A stretch of DNA of 64,000 nucleotides from positions 682,001 to 746,000 of the forward strand of contig CP083650.1 of the NCBI GenBank assembly GCA_020099315.1, given 5' to 3'. The notes below the pieces were generated by a model, which saw only the letters and a program-made list of their open reading frames with translations, was not told the origin of the DNA and made no database searches. The translations under genes were made by a program, and so were the position numbers. The stretch is from Citrobacter europaeus (GTDB taxonomy: Bacteria; Pseudomonadota; Gammaproteobacteria; Enterobacterales; Enterobacteriaceae). Positions 27,449 to 36,672 of the stretch are shown here, piece after piece (position 1 is the stretch's first letter; every line of letters starts with the position of its first letter).

Positions 27449-28366
27449 ATGATCAAACAAAGGACTCTTAAACGTATCGTTCAGGCGACTGGCGTCGGTT
27501 TACATACCGGCAAAAAAGTCACCCTGACATTACGCCCTGCGCCGGCCAACACCGGGGTCATCTATCGTCGCACCGACTTGAATCCTCCGGTAGATTTCCC
27601 GGCCGATGCCAAATCTGTGCGTGATACCATGCTCTGTACGTGTCTGGTCAATGAGCATGATGTGCGGATTTCAACCGTAGAGCACCTTAATGCTGCTCTG
27701 GCGGGCTTAGGTATCGATAACATCGTTATTGAAGTTAACGCCCCGGAAATCCCGATTATGGATGGCAGTGCCGCTCCGTTCGTTTATCTGCTGCTTGATG
27801 CAGGTATTGAAGAACTGAGCAGCGCCAAAAAATTTGTTCGCATCAAAGAGACCGTTCGTGTCGAAGATGGCGATAAGTGGGCTGAGTTTAAGCCATACAA
27901 TGGTTTTACGTTGGATTTCACCATCGACTTTAACCATCCGGCAATCGACTCCAGCACGCAGCGCTACGCGATGAACTTCTCTGCGGATGCGTTCATGCGC
28001 CAGATCAGCCGCGCGCGTACTTTCGGCTTCATGCGTGATATCGAATATCTGCAGTCCCGCGGCCTGTGCCTGGGCGGCAGCTTCGATTGTGCCATCGTTG
28101 TTGACGATTATCGCGTATTGAACGAAGACGGCCTGCGTTTTGAAGACGAATTCGTTCGTCACAAAATGCTCGACGCGATTGGTGACTTGTTCATGTGTGG
28201 TCATAACATTATTGGTGCATTCACCGCGTATAAATCCGGTCATGCATTGAATAACAAACTGTTGCAGGCGGTCCTGGCAAAACAGGAAGCCTGGGAATAT
28301 GTGACCTTCCAGGACGATGCAGAACTGCCACTGGCGTTCAAAGCACCTTCGACCGTACTGGCATAA
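27449..28366 (+). CDS. lpxC: UDP-3-O-acyl-N-acetylglucosamine deacetylase
   Basis: LpxC is the zinc-dependent committed step of lipid A synthesis. The 305-residue protein has the zinc ligand His79 in STVEHLNAAL and the His238/Asp242 pair in HKMLDAIGDL. The C-terminal tail LAFKAPSTVLA is the non-polar end recognised by FtsH for regulated proteolysis, with one substitution (Thr for what I recall as Ala). It closes the dcw cluster. An ERIC element begins four bases after the stop. Confidence 0.98.
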   Translation: MIKQRTLKRIVQATGVGLHTGKKVTLTLRPAPANTGVIYRRTDLNPPVDFPADAKSVRDTMLCTCLVNEHDVRISTVEHLNAALAGLGIDNIVIEVNAPEIPIMDGSAAPFVYLLLDAGIEELSSAKKFVRIKETVRVEDGDKWAEFKPYNGFTLDFTIDFNHPAIDSSTQRYAMNFSADAFMRQISRARTFGFMRDIEYLQSRGLCLGGSFDCAIVVDDYRVLNEDGLRFEDEFVRHKMLDAIGDLFMCGHNIIGAFTAYKSGHALNNKLLQAVLAKQEAWEYVTFQDDAELPLAFKAPSTVLA

Positions 28367-28370
28367 TAAC

Positions 28371-28497
28371 TATACACAAAATCATTCAAGTTGCATCAAG
28401 GCGGCAACTGAACGAATCCGCAGGAGCGTACACTAGTACGTGACTGGGGTGAGAGAAAGCAGCCAACAAAGGGGCAGCTTGAAAGATGAAGTGTATA
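28371..28497. repeat. ERIC (IRU) repeat
   Basis: This is a 127-base imperfect palindrome with matching ends (TATACACAAAATCATTCAAG and its inverse ending GAAGTGTATA). Its core, from GAATCCGCAGGAGCGTAC to GTGACTGGGGTGAG, closely matches the enterobacterial repetitive intergenic consensus core from memory. It is flanked by TA and lies directly behind the lpxC stop, so it is transcribed as the lpxC 3' end. ERICs are non-autonomous and can alter mRNA processing. Confidence 0.93.
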
Positions 28498-28512
28498 CCT
28501 GTCGCATAAATT

Positions 28513-28563
28513 CGACTGGTTAATCTGGCACTCTCTCCGGCCAGGTGAGCCAGTCGTTTTTTT
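28513..28563 (+). terminator. lpxC terminator
   Basis: An outer stem CGACTGG/CCAGTCG encloses an inner stem CTGGC/GCCAG and is followed by seven T residues (28557-28563). This branched rho-independent terminator ends the dcw/lpxC transcript after the ERIC element. The next 200 bases to secM contain no gene. Confidence 0.8.
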
Positions 28564-28768
28564 ATCTTCCGATTGCAAACCACCTTCTCTGAAGCGACTT
28601 TTCCCACAGGTAGATTAAAATACCGTTCGATCGCTGCTTTCTTAAGCATATTTACCCGCGACTTGCGTCATTACTGCTGTGGTGCGAACGCATTAATGGT
28701 AATATTTGTGCGCAAAAATGGTTTTGCATTTGTAACCCCAAACGCAGGGTATATCAGGTGGCAATAAC

Positions 28769-29275
28769 GTGAGTGGAATACTGACGCGCTGGCGACAGTT
28801 AGGCAGACGGTACTTCTGGCCGCATCTCCTGTTGGGGATGGTCGCGGCTAGTTTTGGCCTGCCCGCGCTCGGTAATGCTGCTGAACCTAATACCCCTGCG
28901 AAGGCGACCGCCAGCAATCACGATCAAGGCGCTAAAGTTAACTTTAACCAGCTTGCTTTGCTGGAAGCGACCAATCGCCGCCCGAATTTTACCGTCGACT
29001 ACTGGCATCAGCATGCTATTCGTACGGTTATTCGCCATCTTTCTTTTGCTATGGCCCCTCAGGCGCTACCCGTTGCCGAAGAGCCGTTGCCAATCCAGGC
29101 GCACCATCTTGCGTTACTGAATACGCTCAGCGCGATGCTGACGCAAGAAGGCAGACCGCCCGCGACCGTGAGTCGCGTGACATACGCCCATTTTACCTCT
29201 CAGGCCGCGTTTAGCGTTCCGGTCTGGATCAGTCAGCTGCAGGGAATCCGCGCTGGCCCTCAACGCCTCAGCTAA
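28769..29275 (+). CDS. secM: secretion monitor arrest peptide SecM
   Basis: SecM is an exported regulatory peptide that stalls its own ribosome when secretion is slow, exposing the secA ribosome site. The GTG start gives 168 residues. An unusually long signal sequence (to about residue 37, ending PALGNAAEP) is followed by a poorly conserved linker and the C-terminal arrest motif, where Phe148, Trp153, Ile154 and GIRAGP (159-164) are all in place. It is two residues shorter than I recall for E. coli, the deletion being in the linker. Only 60 bases separate it from secA. Confidence 0.96.
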   Translation: MSGILTRWRQLGRRYFWPHLLLGMVAASFGLPALGNAAEPNTPAKATASNHDQGAKVNFNQLALLEATNRRPNFTVDYWHQHAIRTVIRHLSFAMAPQALPVAEEPLPIQAHHLALLNTLSAMLTQEGRPPATVSRVTYAHFTSQAAFSVPVWISQLQGIRAGPQRLS

Positions 29276-29335
29276 AAAAGAACCTTCCAACTTATAATTT
29301 TTGACTCCGCAATGCGGGGCGTTTGAGATTTTATT

Positions 29336-32041
29336 ATGCTAATCAAATTATTAACAAAAGTATTCGGTAGCCGTAACGAGCGTACGCTGCGTCGTATGCG
29401 CAAAGTGGTCAATGTCATCAACGCAATGGAACCGGAGATGGAAAAACTCTCCGATGATGAGCTGAAAGCGAAGACCGCTGAATTCCGCGCCCGTCTGGAA
29501 AAAGGCGCCAGCGTTGAGAGCCTGATCCCGGAAGCATTCGCGGTGGTCCGCGAAGCGAGTAAGCGTGTGTTCGGCATGCGCCACTTCGACGTTCAGCTGC
29601 TGGGCGGTATGGTCCTGAACGATCGCTGCATCGCGGAAATGCGTACAGGTGAAGGTAAAACCCTGACCGCCACGCTGCCTGCCTACCTGAACGCATTAAG
29701 CGGGAAGGGCGTACACGTGGTTACCGTGAACGACTACCTGGCTCAGCGTGACGCCGAAAATAACCGCCCGCTGTTTGAATTCCTCGGCATGACCGTGGGT
29801 ATCAACATGTCTGGCCTGCCTGCGCCAGCCAAGCGTGAAGCCTACAATGCCGATATTACTTACGGTACCAACAACGAATACGGCTTTGACTACCTGCGCG
29901 ACAACATGGCGTTTAGCCCGGAAGAGCGCGTTCAGCGAAAACTGCACTATGCGCTGGTCGATGAAGTCGACTCCATCCTGATCGATGAAGCGCGTACGCC
30001 GCTGATCATTTCCGGTCCGGCTGAAGACAGCTCGGAAATGTATAAAAAAGTGAACAAAATCATCCCGCACCTGATTCGTCAGGAGAAGGAAGATTCCGAC
30101 ACGTTCCAGGGTGAGGGCCACTTCTCCGTTGATGAGAAAGCGCGCCAGGTTAACCTGACTGAACGTGGTCTGGTGCTGATTGAAGAGCTGTTGGTTAACG
30201 AAGGCATTATGGATGAGGGCGAGTCGCTGTACTCTCCGGGCAACATTATGCTGATGCACCACGTGACTGCCGCGCTGCGCGCACACGTACTGTTTACCCG
30301 CGACGTTGACTACATCGTGAAAGACGGTGAAGTGATCATCGTCGACGAACACACCGGTCGTACCATGCAGGGCCGTCGCTGGTCCGATGGTCTGCACCAG
30401 GCCGTTGAAGCCAAAGAAGGCGTAGATATCCAGAACGAGAACCAGACGCTGGCATCTATTACCTTCCAGAACTACTTCCGTTTGTACGAAAAACTGGCCG
30501 GTATGACTGGTACAGCAGACACTGAAGCCTTTGAATTCAGTTCCATCTACAAACTGGATACCGTGGTTGTGCCGACCAACCGTCCGATGATCCGTAAGGA
30601 TTTACCGGATCTGGTGTACATGACCGAAGCGGAAAAAATTCAGGCGATCATTGAAGATATTAAAGAACGTACCGCAAATGGCCAGCCGGTGCTGGTGGGT
30701 ACTATCTCCATTGAAAAATCGGAAGTGGTCTCTAACGAATTAACTAAAGCCGGTATCAAGCACAACGTCCTGAACGCTAAGTTCCACGCCAGCGAAGCGG
30801 ATATCGTTGCTCAGGCGGGTTATCCGTCAGCCGTGACTATCGCGACGAACATGGCGGGTCGTGGTACCGATATCGTGCTGGGCGGTAGCTGGCAGGCGGA
30901 AGTTGCCGAGCTGGAAAACCCGACTCCGGAACAAATTGCGCAGATCAAAGCAGAGTGGCAGGTTCGCCATGATGCGGTGTTAGCCGCCGGTGGTTTACAT
31001 ATTATCGGTACTGAGCGCCACGAATCTCGTCGTATCGATAACCAGCTGCGTGGTCGTTCGGGTCGTCAGGGTGATGCGGGTTCTTCCCGTTTCTATCTGT
31101 CGATGGAAGATGCGCTGATGCGTATTTTTGCCTCTGACCGCGTGTCCGGCATGATGCGTAAACTGGGCATGAAGCCAGGTGAAGCGATTGAACACCCGTG
31201 GGTAACTAAAGCGATTGCAAACGCGCAGCGTAAAGTGGAAAGCCGCAACTTCGATATTCGTAAGCAACTGCTGGAATATGATGACGTTGCCAACGACCAG
31301 CGCCGTGCAATCTACACCCAGCGTAACGAACTGCTGGACGTAACTGACGTTAGCGAGACCATCAACAGCATCCGTGAAGATGTCTTCAAAGCGACGATTG
31401 ATGCCTATATTCCGCCGCAGTCTCTGGAAGAAATGTGGGATATCCCGGGTCTGCAGGAACGTCTGAAAAACGACTTCGATCTGGACATGCCGATTTCAGA
31501 ATGGCTGGATAAAGAACCTGAGCTGCATGAAGAAACGCTGCGTGAACGTATTCTGGCAAACGCTATCGAAGTTTATCAGCGTAAAGAAGAAGTTGTGGGC
31601 GCGGAGATGATGCGTCACTTCGAAAAAGGCGTGATGCTGCAAACTCTCGACTCTCTGTGGAAAGAGCACCTTGCGGCGATGGACTACCTGCGTCAGGGTA
31701 TTCACCTGCGTGGTTATGCGCAAAAAGATCCGAAGCAGGAATACAAGCGTGAATCCTTCTCTATGTTTGCATCAATGCTGGAATCACTGAAGTACGAAGT
31801 GATCAGCACCCTGAGCAAAGTTCAGGTACGTATGCCTGAAGAAGTAGAAGCGATGGAGCAGCAGCGTCGTGAAGAAGCTGAACGTTTAGCGCAGATGCAG
31901 CAGTTGAGCCATAAAGGTGACGATTCTGCCGCGGCAGAAGAGCTGGCAGCACAAACCGGCGATCGTAAAGTGGGTCGTAACGATCCGTGTCCTTGCGGTT
32001 CTGGCAAAAAGTACAAACAGTGCCATGGCCGTCTGAGCTAA
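29336..32041 (+). CDS. secA: preprotein translocase ATPase SecA
   Basis: SecA drives post-translational export through SecYEG. The 901-residue protein has the Walker A site MRTGEGKTLT near 102-111, the DEVDSILIDEART Walker B stretch near 209-221, the preprotein cross-linking and scaffold domains, and the C-terminal zinc finger CPCGSGKKYKQCHG that binds SecB. Translation is set by upstream secM; the GCGGGGCG-type element at 29312-29321 can pair in the intergenic helix that hides the ribosome site. Confidence 0.98.
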   Translation: MLIKLLTKVFGSRNERTLRRMRKVVNVINAMEPEMEKLSDDELKAKTAEFRARLEKGASVESLIPEAFAVVREASKRVFGMRHFDVQLLGGMVLNDRCIAEMRTGEGKTLTATLPAYLNALSGKGVHVVTVNDYLAQRDAENNRPLFEFLGMTVGINMSGLPAPAKREAYNADITYGTNNEYGFDYLRDNMAFSPEERVQRKLHYALVDEVDSILIDEARTPLIISGPAEDSSEMYKKVNKIIPHLIRQEKEDSDTFQGEGHFSVDEKARQVNLTERGLVLIEELLVNEGIMDEGESLYSPGNIMLMHHVTAALRAHVLFTRDVDYIVKDGEVIIVDEHTGRTMQGRRWSDGLHQAVEAKEGVDIQNENQTLASITFQNYFRLYEKLAGMTGTADTEAFEFSSIYKLDTVVVPTNRPMIRKDLPDLVYMTEAEKIQAIIEDIKERTANGQPVLVGTISIEKSEVVSNELTKAGIKHNVLNAKFHASEADIVAQAGYPSAVTIATNMAGRGTDIVLGGSWQAEVAELENPTPEQIAQIKAEWQVRHDAVLAAGGLHIIGTERHESRRIDNQLRGRSGRQGDAGSSRFYLSMEDALMRIFASDRVSGMMRKLGMKPGEAIEHPWVTKAIANAQRKVESRNFDIRKQLLEYDDVANDQRRAIYTQRNELLDVTDVSETINSIREDVFKATIDAYIPPQSLEEMWDIPGLQERLKNDFDLDMPISEWLDKEPELHEETLRERILANAIEVYQRKEEVVGAEMMRHFEKGVMLQTLDSLWKEHLAAMDYLRQGIHLRGYAQKDPKQEYKRESFSMFASMLESLKYEVISTLSKVQVRMPEEVEAMEQQRREEAERLAQMQQLSHKGDDSAAAEELAAQTGDRKVGRNDPCPCGSGKKYKQCHGRLS

Positions 32042-32056
32042 TAAAATAACTTACTG

Positions 32057-32085
32057 AAAAGGCGCAGAATTCTGCGCCTTTTTTA
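32057..32085 (+). terminator. hairpin with T-tract after secA
   Basis: GGCGCAG and CTGCGCC pair around an AATT loop and are followed by six T residues, with A residues in front. It lies 16 bases after the secA stop and just before mutT. This is a strong rho-independent terminator that would limit readthrough into mutT. Confidence 0.9.
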
Positions 32086-32097
32086 TGGACGATGAAG

Positions 32098-32487
32098 ATG
32101 AAAATATTGCAGATCGCCGTCGGGATTATTCGTAATCAGCACCATGAAATTTTCATAACTCAGCGTGCGGCTGATGCCCACATGGCAAATAAGCTGGAGT
32201 TTCCCGGCGGAAAAATTGAAGCGGGTGAAACGCCAGAGCAGGCACTGATTCGCGAGTTACAGGAAGAAGTGGGCATTACGCCGACCCATAGCTCGCTGTT
32301 CGAAAAGCTGGAGTATCAGTTTCCGGACCGGCATATCACTCTGTGGTTCTGGCTGGTTGAAAGCTGGGAAGGCGAACCATGGGGAAAAGAGGGGCAACCA
32401 GCGCAGTGGATTGCGCAAGCTGCTCTAAATGCGGAAGATTTTCCGCCGGCGAATGCGCCGGTCATTGAAAAGCTGATTGCTGGCTAA
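32098..32487 (+). CDS. mutT: 8-oxo-dGTP diphosphatase MutT
   Basis: MutT hydrolyses 8-oxo-dGTP and so prevents A-T to C-G transversions. I chose the second ATG at 32098 (129 residues, MKILQIAVG), which leaves room for the GGA ribosome site; the first ATG at 32092 is too close to it. The Nudix box is complete: Gly38, Glu44, Arg52, Glu53, Glu56, Glu57 and Gly59. The C-terminal third diverges from E. coli (AQWIAQAALNAEDF). Not disrupted, so no mutator phenotype is predicted from this locus. Confidence 0.96.
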   Translation: MKILQIAVGIIRNQHHEIFITQRAADAHMANKLEFPGGKIEAGETPEQALIRELQEEVGITPTHSSLFEKLEYQFPDRHITLWFWLVESWEGEPWGKEGQPAQWIAQAALNAEDFPPANAPVIEKLIAG

Positions 32488-32495
32488 TGGTGTTC

Positions 32496-32525
32496 GTAGG
32501 CCGGATAAGGCAACGCCGCATCCGG
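32496..32525. repeat. REP element between mutT and yacG
   Basis: GTAGGCCGGATAAGG...GCCGCATCCGG is a typical REP half-palindrome core. It lies between the convergent ends of mutT and yacG, with a further GC-rich palindrome remnant (GCGCAATGCTTGCCCGGCC) downstream. Confidence 0.8.
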
Positions 32526-32575
32526 TAAATTATTAACGGGGCGCAATGCTTGCCCGGCCAACCGTTTTAGCGCAA

Positions 32576-32770
32576 TTACTTCTGCTCTTCACTCCAGTCA
32601 TCGCTTTCCGACAGATCGCCAGAGCTTGGGATGCGTTTCTCTTCCGCGGCCCACTCACCCAGATCGATTAACTGGCAGCGTTTGCTGCAGAATGGGCGAA
32701 ACGGACTGACTTCAGCCCATATCACGGGTTTGCCACAGGTTGGGCAGTTGACGATAGTTTGTTCAGACAT
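32576..32770 (-). CDS. yacG: DNA gyrase inhibitor YacG
   Basis: YacG is a small zinc protein that binds GyrB and inhibits gyrase. The 64-residue sequence has the four zinc cysteines at 9, 12, 28 and 32 (CPTCG and CSKRC) and an acidic C-terminal tail (SESDDWSEEQK). It is one residue shorter than I recall for E. coli. It lies nine bases after zapD in the coaE-zapD-yacG operon. Confidence 0.95.
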   Translation of the reverse strand: MSEQTIVNCPTCGKPVIWAEVSPFRPFCSKRCQLIDLGEWAAEEKRIPSSGDLSESDDWSEEQK

Positions 32771-32779
32771 GTTGACTCC

Positions 32780-33523
32780 TTAACAGCACGCCAGCTCAAA
32801 ATCGAGACGCTCAGGCACCTGGCCATTTTCGCTATCCAGCGGCATAAAGCGAATGGCAAAACGGCTCTTATGACCAGAAATTTGCGGATAAAGCTGCGAA
32901 TCAAGCGGCAGCTGCAAGCGCAGCAGATCGGCATCTTCGCCGTTGTCCTGGTAAAAACCATTCAGGCTGGTTTGCTTACGGAACGGCGCAGAGTTGCGAA
33001 TCAAATCCAGCACCAGTGCTAGCGCCTGATTGAGCGGATTCAGGCTGGCAAGCCAGGCTTCAACCTGCGCGTCGCGTTGCGGCTGTGGTAAATGCAACCA
33101 AATATGCAGGGTTGGCAAATCGAAACTACAGCACCCGCCAGGAATGCTTAAACGCTGACGCACGAGGCCAATCAGACGATCTTCGCGTAGTGTCTGTCCA
33201 ATACGCGGGGCCGAAATCAGAACGCTGCCCGCGCTTTTTAACTGCTGGCGCAATGCGTCGATCCTGCTTTGATCGACGCCGGGAACTTCAACCCAGGCCT
33301 GGAGTTTTCGCTGTTGTCGCTCTAACTCTTTGAGGAGTTCGGTGCGGACTTCACCGCGTTCAAAGACATCCAGTAAATCGCCGATATTACGGAAAAAATG
33401 CAGTGCGCCTGCATGGTCTGTAATAGGTAAATTAACGGAGAGCTGTTGGATTAAAAACTCAATGCGCAGCCATGTACGCATCTTCTCATTGAGAGGGTGT
33501 TCAAAAAGGACCTGGGTGTACAT
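32780..33523 (-). CDS. zapD: FtsZ-bundling protein ZapD
   Basis: ZapD cross-links FtsZ filaments by binding the FtsZ C-terminal peptide. I chose the ATG at 33523 (247 residues, MYTQVLFEHPLNEKMRTWLR), which overlaps the coaE stop by one base; an upstream frame start would add 12 residues inside coaE. The N-terminal helical and C-terminal beta domains are both present and strongly conserved. It is the middle gene of the coaE-zapD-yacG operon. Confidence 0.96.
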   Translation of the reverse strand: MYTQVLFEHPLNEKMRTWLRIEFLIQQLSVNLPITDHAGALHFFRNIGDLLDVFERGEVRTELLKELERQQRKLQAWVEVPGVDQSRIDALRQQLKSAGSVLISAPRIGQTLREDRLIGLVRQRLSIPGGCCSFDLPTLHIWLHLPQPQRDAQVEAWLASLNPLNQALALVLDLIRNSAPFRKQTSLNGFYQDNGEDADLLRLQLPLDSQLYPQISGHKSRFAIRFMPLDSENGQVPERLDFELACC

Positions 33524-34143
33524 TACGGTTTTTCCTGTGAGACAAACTGCAACGCGCATTGCAAATAGAGCGCGTGCAGGCGGGCGACATCCGAGGCGAT
33601 GGCTTCCGGTGCGCCATTATTATCAATAACATCGTCTGCCACGGCCAGACGCGCTTCACGCGTTGCCTGGGCAGCAAGAATTTGTTCAACATGCTCACGC
33701 GTGACGTCATCGCGCTGCATCGTGCGTCTGAGCTGTGTCTCGGGGGTAACATCCACCACGAGTACACGGTTGGCTTTTTTATACAGCGAATTTTCTACCA
33801 GCAAAGGTACAACCCACAACACATAAGGGGAGGTCGCTTGCTGAAACTGGCGCTGTGTTTCCTGCTGAATAAGCGGATGAAGCAGGGCATTTAGCCAGCT
33901 TTTCTCCTCAGGATTGGAAAAAATGCGTTCGCGTAAAATGCGCCGCTGCAACGATCCGTCCGCGGCTATAACCTCGGAACCAAAATGTTCTTCGATCGCC
34001 TTAAGGGCAGGTGTGCCGGGTTCAACCACCTGGCGCGCAATAATATCTGCATCGATGACGTTTATTCCGAGGTCAGCGAACGCATTTGCAACGGTACTTT
34101 TACCACTGCCAATGCCGCCGGTTAAGGCTACCGTATACCTCAT
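33523..34143 (-). CDS. coaE: dephospho-CoA kinase
   Basis: CoaE phosphorylates dephospho-CoA, the last step of coenzyme A synthesis. The 206-residue P-loop kinase has GGIGSGKS at 9-16, the DADIIARQV substrate segment, the lid region around LLHPLI and the RDDVTREHV motif. First gene of its operon, divergent from guaC. The C-terminal tail (LYLQCALQFVSQEKP) is typical of enterics. Confidence 0.97.
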   Translation of the reverse strand: MRYTVALTGGIGSGKSTVANAFADLGINVIDADIIARQVVEPGTPALKAIEEHFGSEVIAADGSLQRRILRERIFSNPEEKSWLNALLHPLIQQETQRQFQQATSPYVLWVVPLLVENSLYKKANRVLVVDVTPETQLRRTMQRDDVTREHVEQILAAQATREARLAVADDVIDNNGAPEAIASDVARLHALYLQCALQFVSQEKP

Positions 34144-34284
34144 AGATGCAGATCCTGGAGTTTGAGTTTGATTATCAAACAGTTAAAAGTTAAGCGTGCG
34201 AAGGCGAGGCTGTTGCAGGATTAACCTACTATTCGCCAGGTAAATTTATGGGATTGTAGCGTAAAAAAAGAGAATTTCGCAGTC

Positions 34285-34312
34285 TTGCGCGGCATTGATT
34301 AGTGCGTATGAT
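34285..34312 (+). promoter_or_regulatory. candidate guaC promoter
   Basis: A TTGCGC hexamer (34285-34290) and a good -10 TATGAT (34307-34312), 16 bases apart, lie about 55 bases before the guaC start in the coaE-guaC divergent gap. The -35 is imperfect, so this is a prediction only. The rest of the 225-base gap shows nothing I can name. Confidence 0.45.
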
Positions 34313-34368
34313 AGCGTCACTGGAGTTGTGAGTTTCGATTTTTCGCCATTAACCCCAGGAATCCGCAC

Positions 34369-35412
34369 ATGCGTATCGAAGAAGATCTGAAGTTAGGTTT
34401 CAAAGACGTTCTTATCCGCCCTAAGCGTTCTACTCTCAAAAGCCGTTCCGATGTTGAGTTGGAGCGTCAATTTACCTTTAAGCATTCAGGTCAGACCTGG
34501 TCCGGCGTCCCCATTATTGCGGCGAACATGGACACTGTCGGGACGTTTGCCATGGCAACGGCACTGGCATCCTTCGACATCCTGACCGCTGTGCACAAAC
34601 ACTATTCTGTTGAAGACTGGGCTGCCTTTATCGCGCAGAGTTCTGCCGATGTGCTCAAACACGTGATGGTTTCAACCGGTACCTCTGACGCAGATTTCGA
34701 AAAAACCAAACAGATTCTGGCGCTTAACCCAGCGCTGAACTTTATCTGCATTGACGTGGCAAATGGCTACTCAGAGCATTTTGTTCAGTTTGTGTCGAAA
34801 GCGCGTGAAGCATGGCCGACAAAAACAATTTGTGCGGGCAATGTGGTCACCGGCGAAATGTGTGAAGAGCTGGTACTTTCCGGCGCGGACATTGTTAAAG
34901 TCGGCATCGGCCCGGGTTCTGTATGTACCACGCGTGTAAAAACCGGTGTTGGCTATCCACAGCTTTCGGCGGTTATTGAATGTGCCGATGCAGCCCACGG
35001 TCTGGGCGGCATGATTGTCAGCGACGGCGGCTGCACAATGCCGGGTGACGTGGCAAAAGCGTTTGGCGGCGGCGCGGACTTCGTGATGCTCGGCGGCATG
35101 CTGGCCGGTCATGAAGAAAGCGGCGGCAAAATTGTCGAAGAGAACGGTGAGAAATTCATGCTGTTCTACGGAATGAGCTCTGAATCAGCCATGACGCGTC
35201 ACGTTGGTGGTGTTGCGCAATACCGTGCAGCGGAAGGTAAAACCGTTAAGCTGCCTCTGCGTGGCCCGGTTGATAATACCGCGCGTGATATCCTCGGCGG
35301 CCTGCGTTCTGCCTGTACCTATGTTGGTGCTTCTCGTCTGAAAGAACTGACCAAACGTACAACGTTTATTCGCGTACAGGAACAAGAAAACCGCGTTTTC
35401 AATAGCCTGTAA
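34369..35412 (+). CDS. guaC: GMP reductase
   Basis: GuaC reductively deaminates GMP to IMP with NADPH, returning guanine nucleotides to the adenine pool. The 347-residue TIM barrel has the catalytic cysteine Cys186 in GPGSVCTTR, the nucleotide-binding SDGGCTMPGDVAKAFGGGAD segment and the YGMSSESAM flap. It is monocistronic, ending in a strong hairpin shared with hofC. Confidence 0.97.
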   Translation: MRIEEDLKLGFKDVLIRPKRSTLKSRSDVELERQFTFKHSGQTWSGVPIIAANMDTVGTFAMATALASFDILTAVHKHYSVEDWAAFIAQSSADVLKHVMVSTGTSDADFEKTKQILALNPALNFICIDVANGYSEHFVQFVSKAREAWPTKTICAGNVVTGEMCEELVLSGADIVKVGIGPGSVCTTRVKTGVGYPQLSAVIECADAAHGLGGMIVSDGGCTMPGDVAKAFGGGADFVMLGGMLAGHEESGGKIVEENGEKFMLFYGMSSESAMTRHVGGVAQYRAAEGKTVKLPLRGPVDNTARDILGGLRSACTYVGASRLKELTKRTTFIRVQEQENRVFNSL

Positions 35413-35429
35413 AAACAGGTCGTTCTGTG

Positions 35430-35465
35430 AAATGCCTGATGGCGTTACGCCGCCATCAGGCATTT
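35430..35465. terminator. bidirectional hairpin between guaC and hofC
   Basis: A perfect 15-bp stem, AAATGCCTGATGGCG with its complement, closes a six-base loop. A residues on one side and T residues on the other let it act for both convergent genes. It resembles a REP core. Confidence 0.85.
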
Positions 35466-35469
35466 GAAT

Positions 35470-36672
35470 CTATCCCACCCCGCTCATCGCATCTCCCAAA
35501 TGGAAAATCGGTAAATACATCGCGACGACCAGCGTACCGATGATAAGCCCCGTAATGACCAGCAACGCAGGCTCAAGCAGCGCGGCCAGATTCTCCGCCT
35601 GAGACAACGTTTTCTCGCCGTGGTGATGTGCGAGATTGCGCAGCATGGCATCCAGTGAGCCGGAAGCTTCACCTGTTCTGACCAGTTGTATACACAATGG
35701 GCTGAATTCACCGCAATTTTTAAGCGCTAACCAGACCGGTTTTCCGGCGCTGATGTCGTGGTGTGCCCGCGCTAAGCGCTGTGACCAGAAAGGGTTGTCC
35801 AGCGTTTCAGTCACGCTCTCAAGACCCTGCAAAAAGGGAATTCCTGCATTTTGCGTTAACGCCAGCACGGTGAAGATCTGCGTGAGTTTTTGGCCTCTCA
35901 CCATCGGCCCTATAACCGGCAGACCGAGCAGTAATGTCTGGCGCAGAATAAGCCAGTACTGTTTCTGCTTTATCAAATAATATACAGCAACCGCGACCAG
36001 GCTGAATGCTCCGATCAGCCCTCCCCATTGGCCGCTAAAGTGCGCGATGGCAATAATCCACTGAGTGAGTGCTGGTAGCGGAGTGTTAAACGTCCGGTAA
36101 ATGGCGGCAAACTCAGGGAGTACAAATTGCAGCATCGCAAACACGACCATTACCGCCATCGTGATAATGATAATCGGATAGCGCAGGGCTTTTTTTACTT
36201 TATCGGCAAGTTGCTGTTGATTCTTCTGCTGACGGGCGAGTTCAAAACAGCAGTCGTCCAGCTTCCCCGTAAGCTCTCCGGTGCGGATCATTGCCTGATA
36301 AAGAGGCGGAAAAACGTGGCGCCATTGCGACAGAGAGGTGGAGAGAGAAATGCCCTGCTCCATATCGTGAGCCAGCGTGCGCAGTAGCGCCTGCCACTGA
36401 CGGCTGGGATGCTGTTCAGCCAGCAGGGTTAGGCCTGTCGAGAGCGTTAACCCGGCTTTTAGTAATGTTGCCAGTTGGTGTATGGTTTCGGCGCTTCGTT
36501 CACGGCTCCAGTGTGAGGTTTTGACGCGCATACGGTTTATACGTAGCGGTGTAATACGCTGTTGCTCGAGAGCAAGCATTAATGAGGGGCGGGTATCGGC
36601 CCACAATACACCTTCCAGCGGTTGACCTTCGTTGTTAATGCCTTGCCAGCGCCAAAGCTGTTTAGCTGACAT
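35470..36672 (-). CDS. hofC: type IV pilus/type II secretion inner-membrane protein HofC
   Basis: HofC is the PilC/GspF-type platform protein of the type IV pilus assembly machine. The 400-residue protein has two T2SF domains (about 55-185 and 260-385) and three membrane segments, near 165-190, 215-240 and 370-395. Its start overlaps the end of hofB by 11 bases. With HofB and PpdD it forms the conserved minute-2 pilus cluster, homologous to the competence pilus of Haemophilus. Confidence 0.94.
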   Translation of the reverse strand: MSAKQLWRWQGINNEGQPLEGVLWADTRPSLMLALEQQRITPLRINRMRVKTSHWSRERSAETIHQLATLLKAGLTLSTGLTLLAEQHPSRQWQALLRTLAHDMEQGISLSTSLSQWRHVFPPLYQAMIRTGELTGKLDDCCFELARQQKNQQQLADKVKKALRYPIIIITMAVMVVFAMLQFVLPEFAAIYRTFNTPLPALTQWIIAIAHFSGQWGGLIGAFSLVAVAVYYLIKQKQYWLILRQTLLLGLPVIGPMVRGQKLTQIFTVLALTQNAGIPFLQGLESVTETLDNPFWSQRLARAHHDISAGKPVWLALKNCGEFSPLCIQLVRTGEASGSLDAMLRNLAHHHGEKTLSQAENLAALLEPALLVITGLIIGTLVVAMYLPIFHLGDAMSGVG

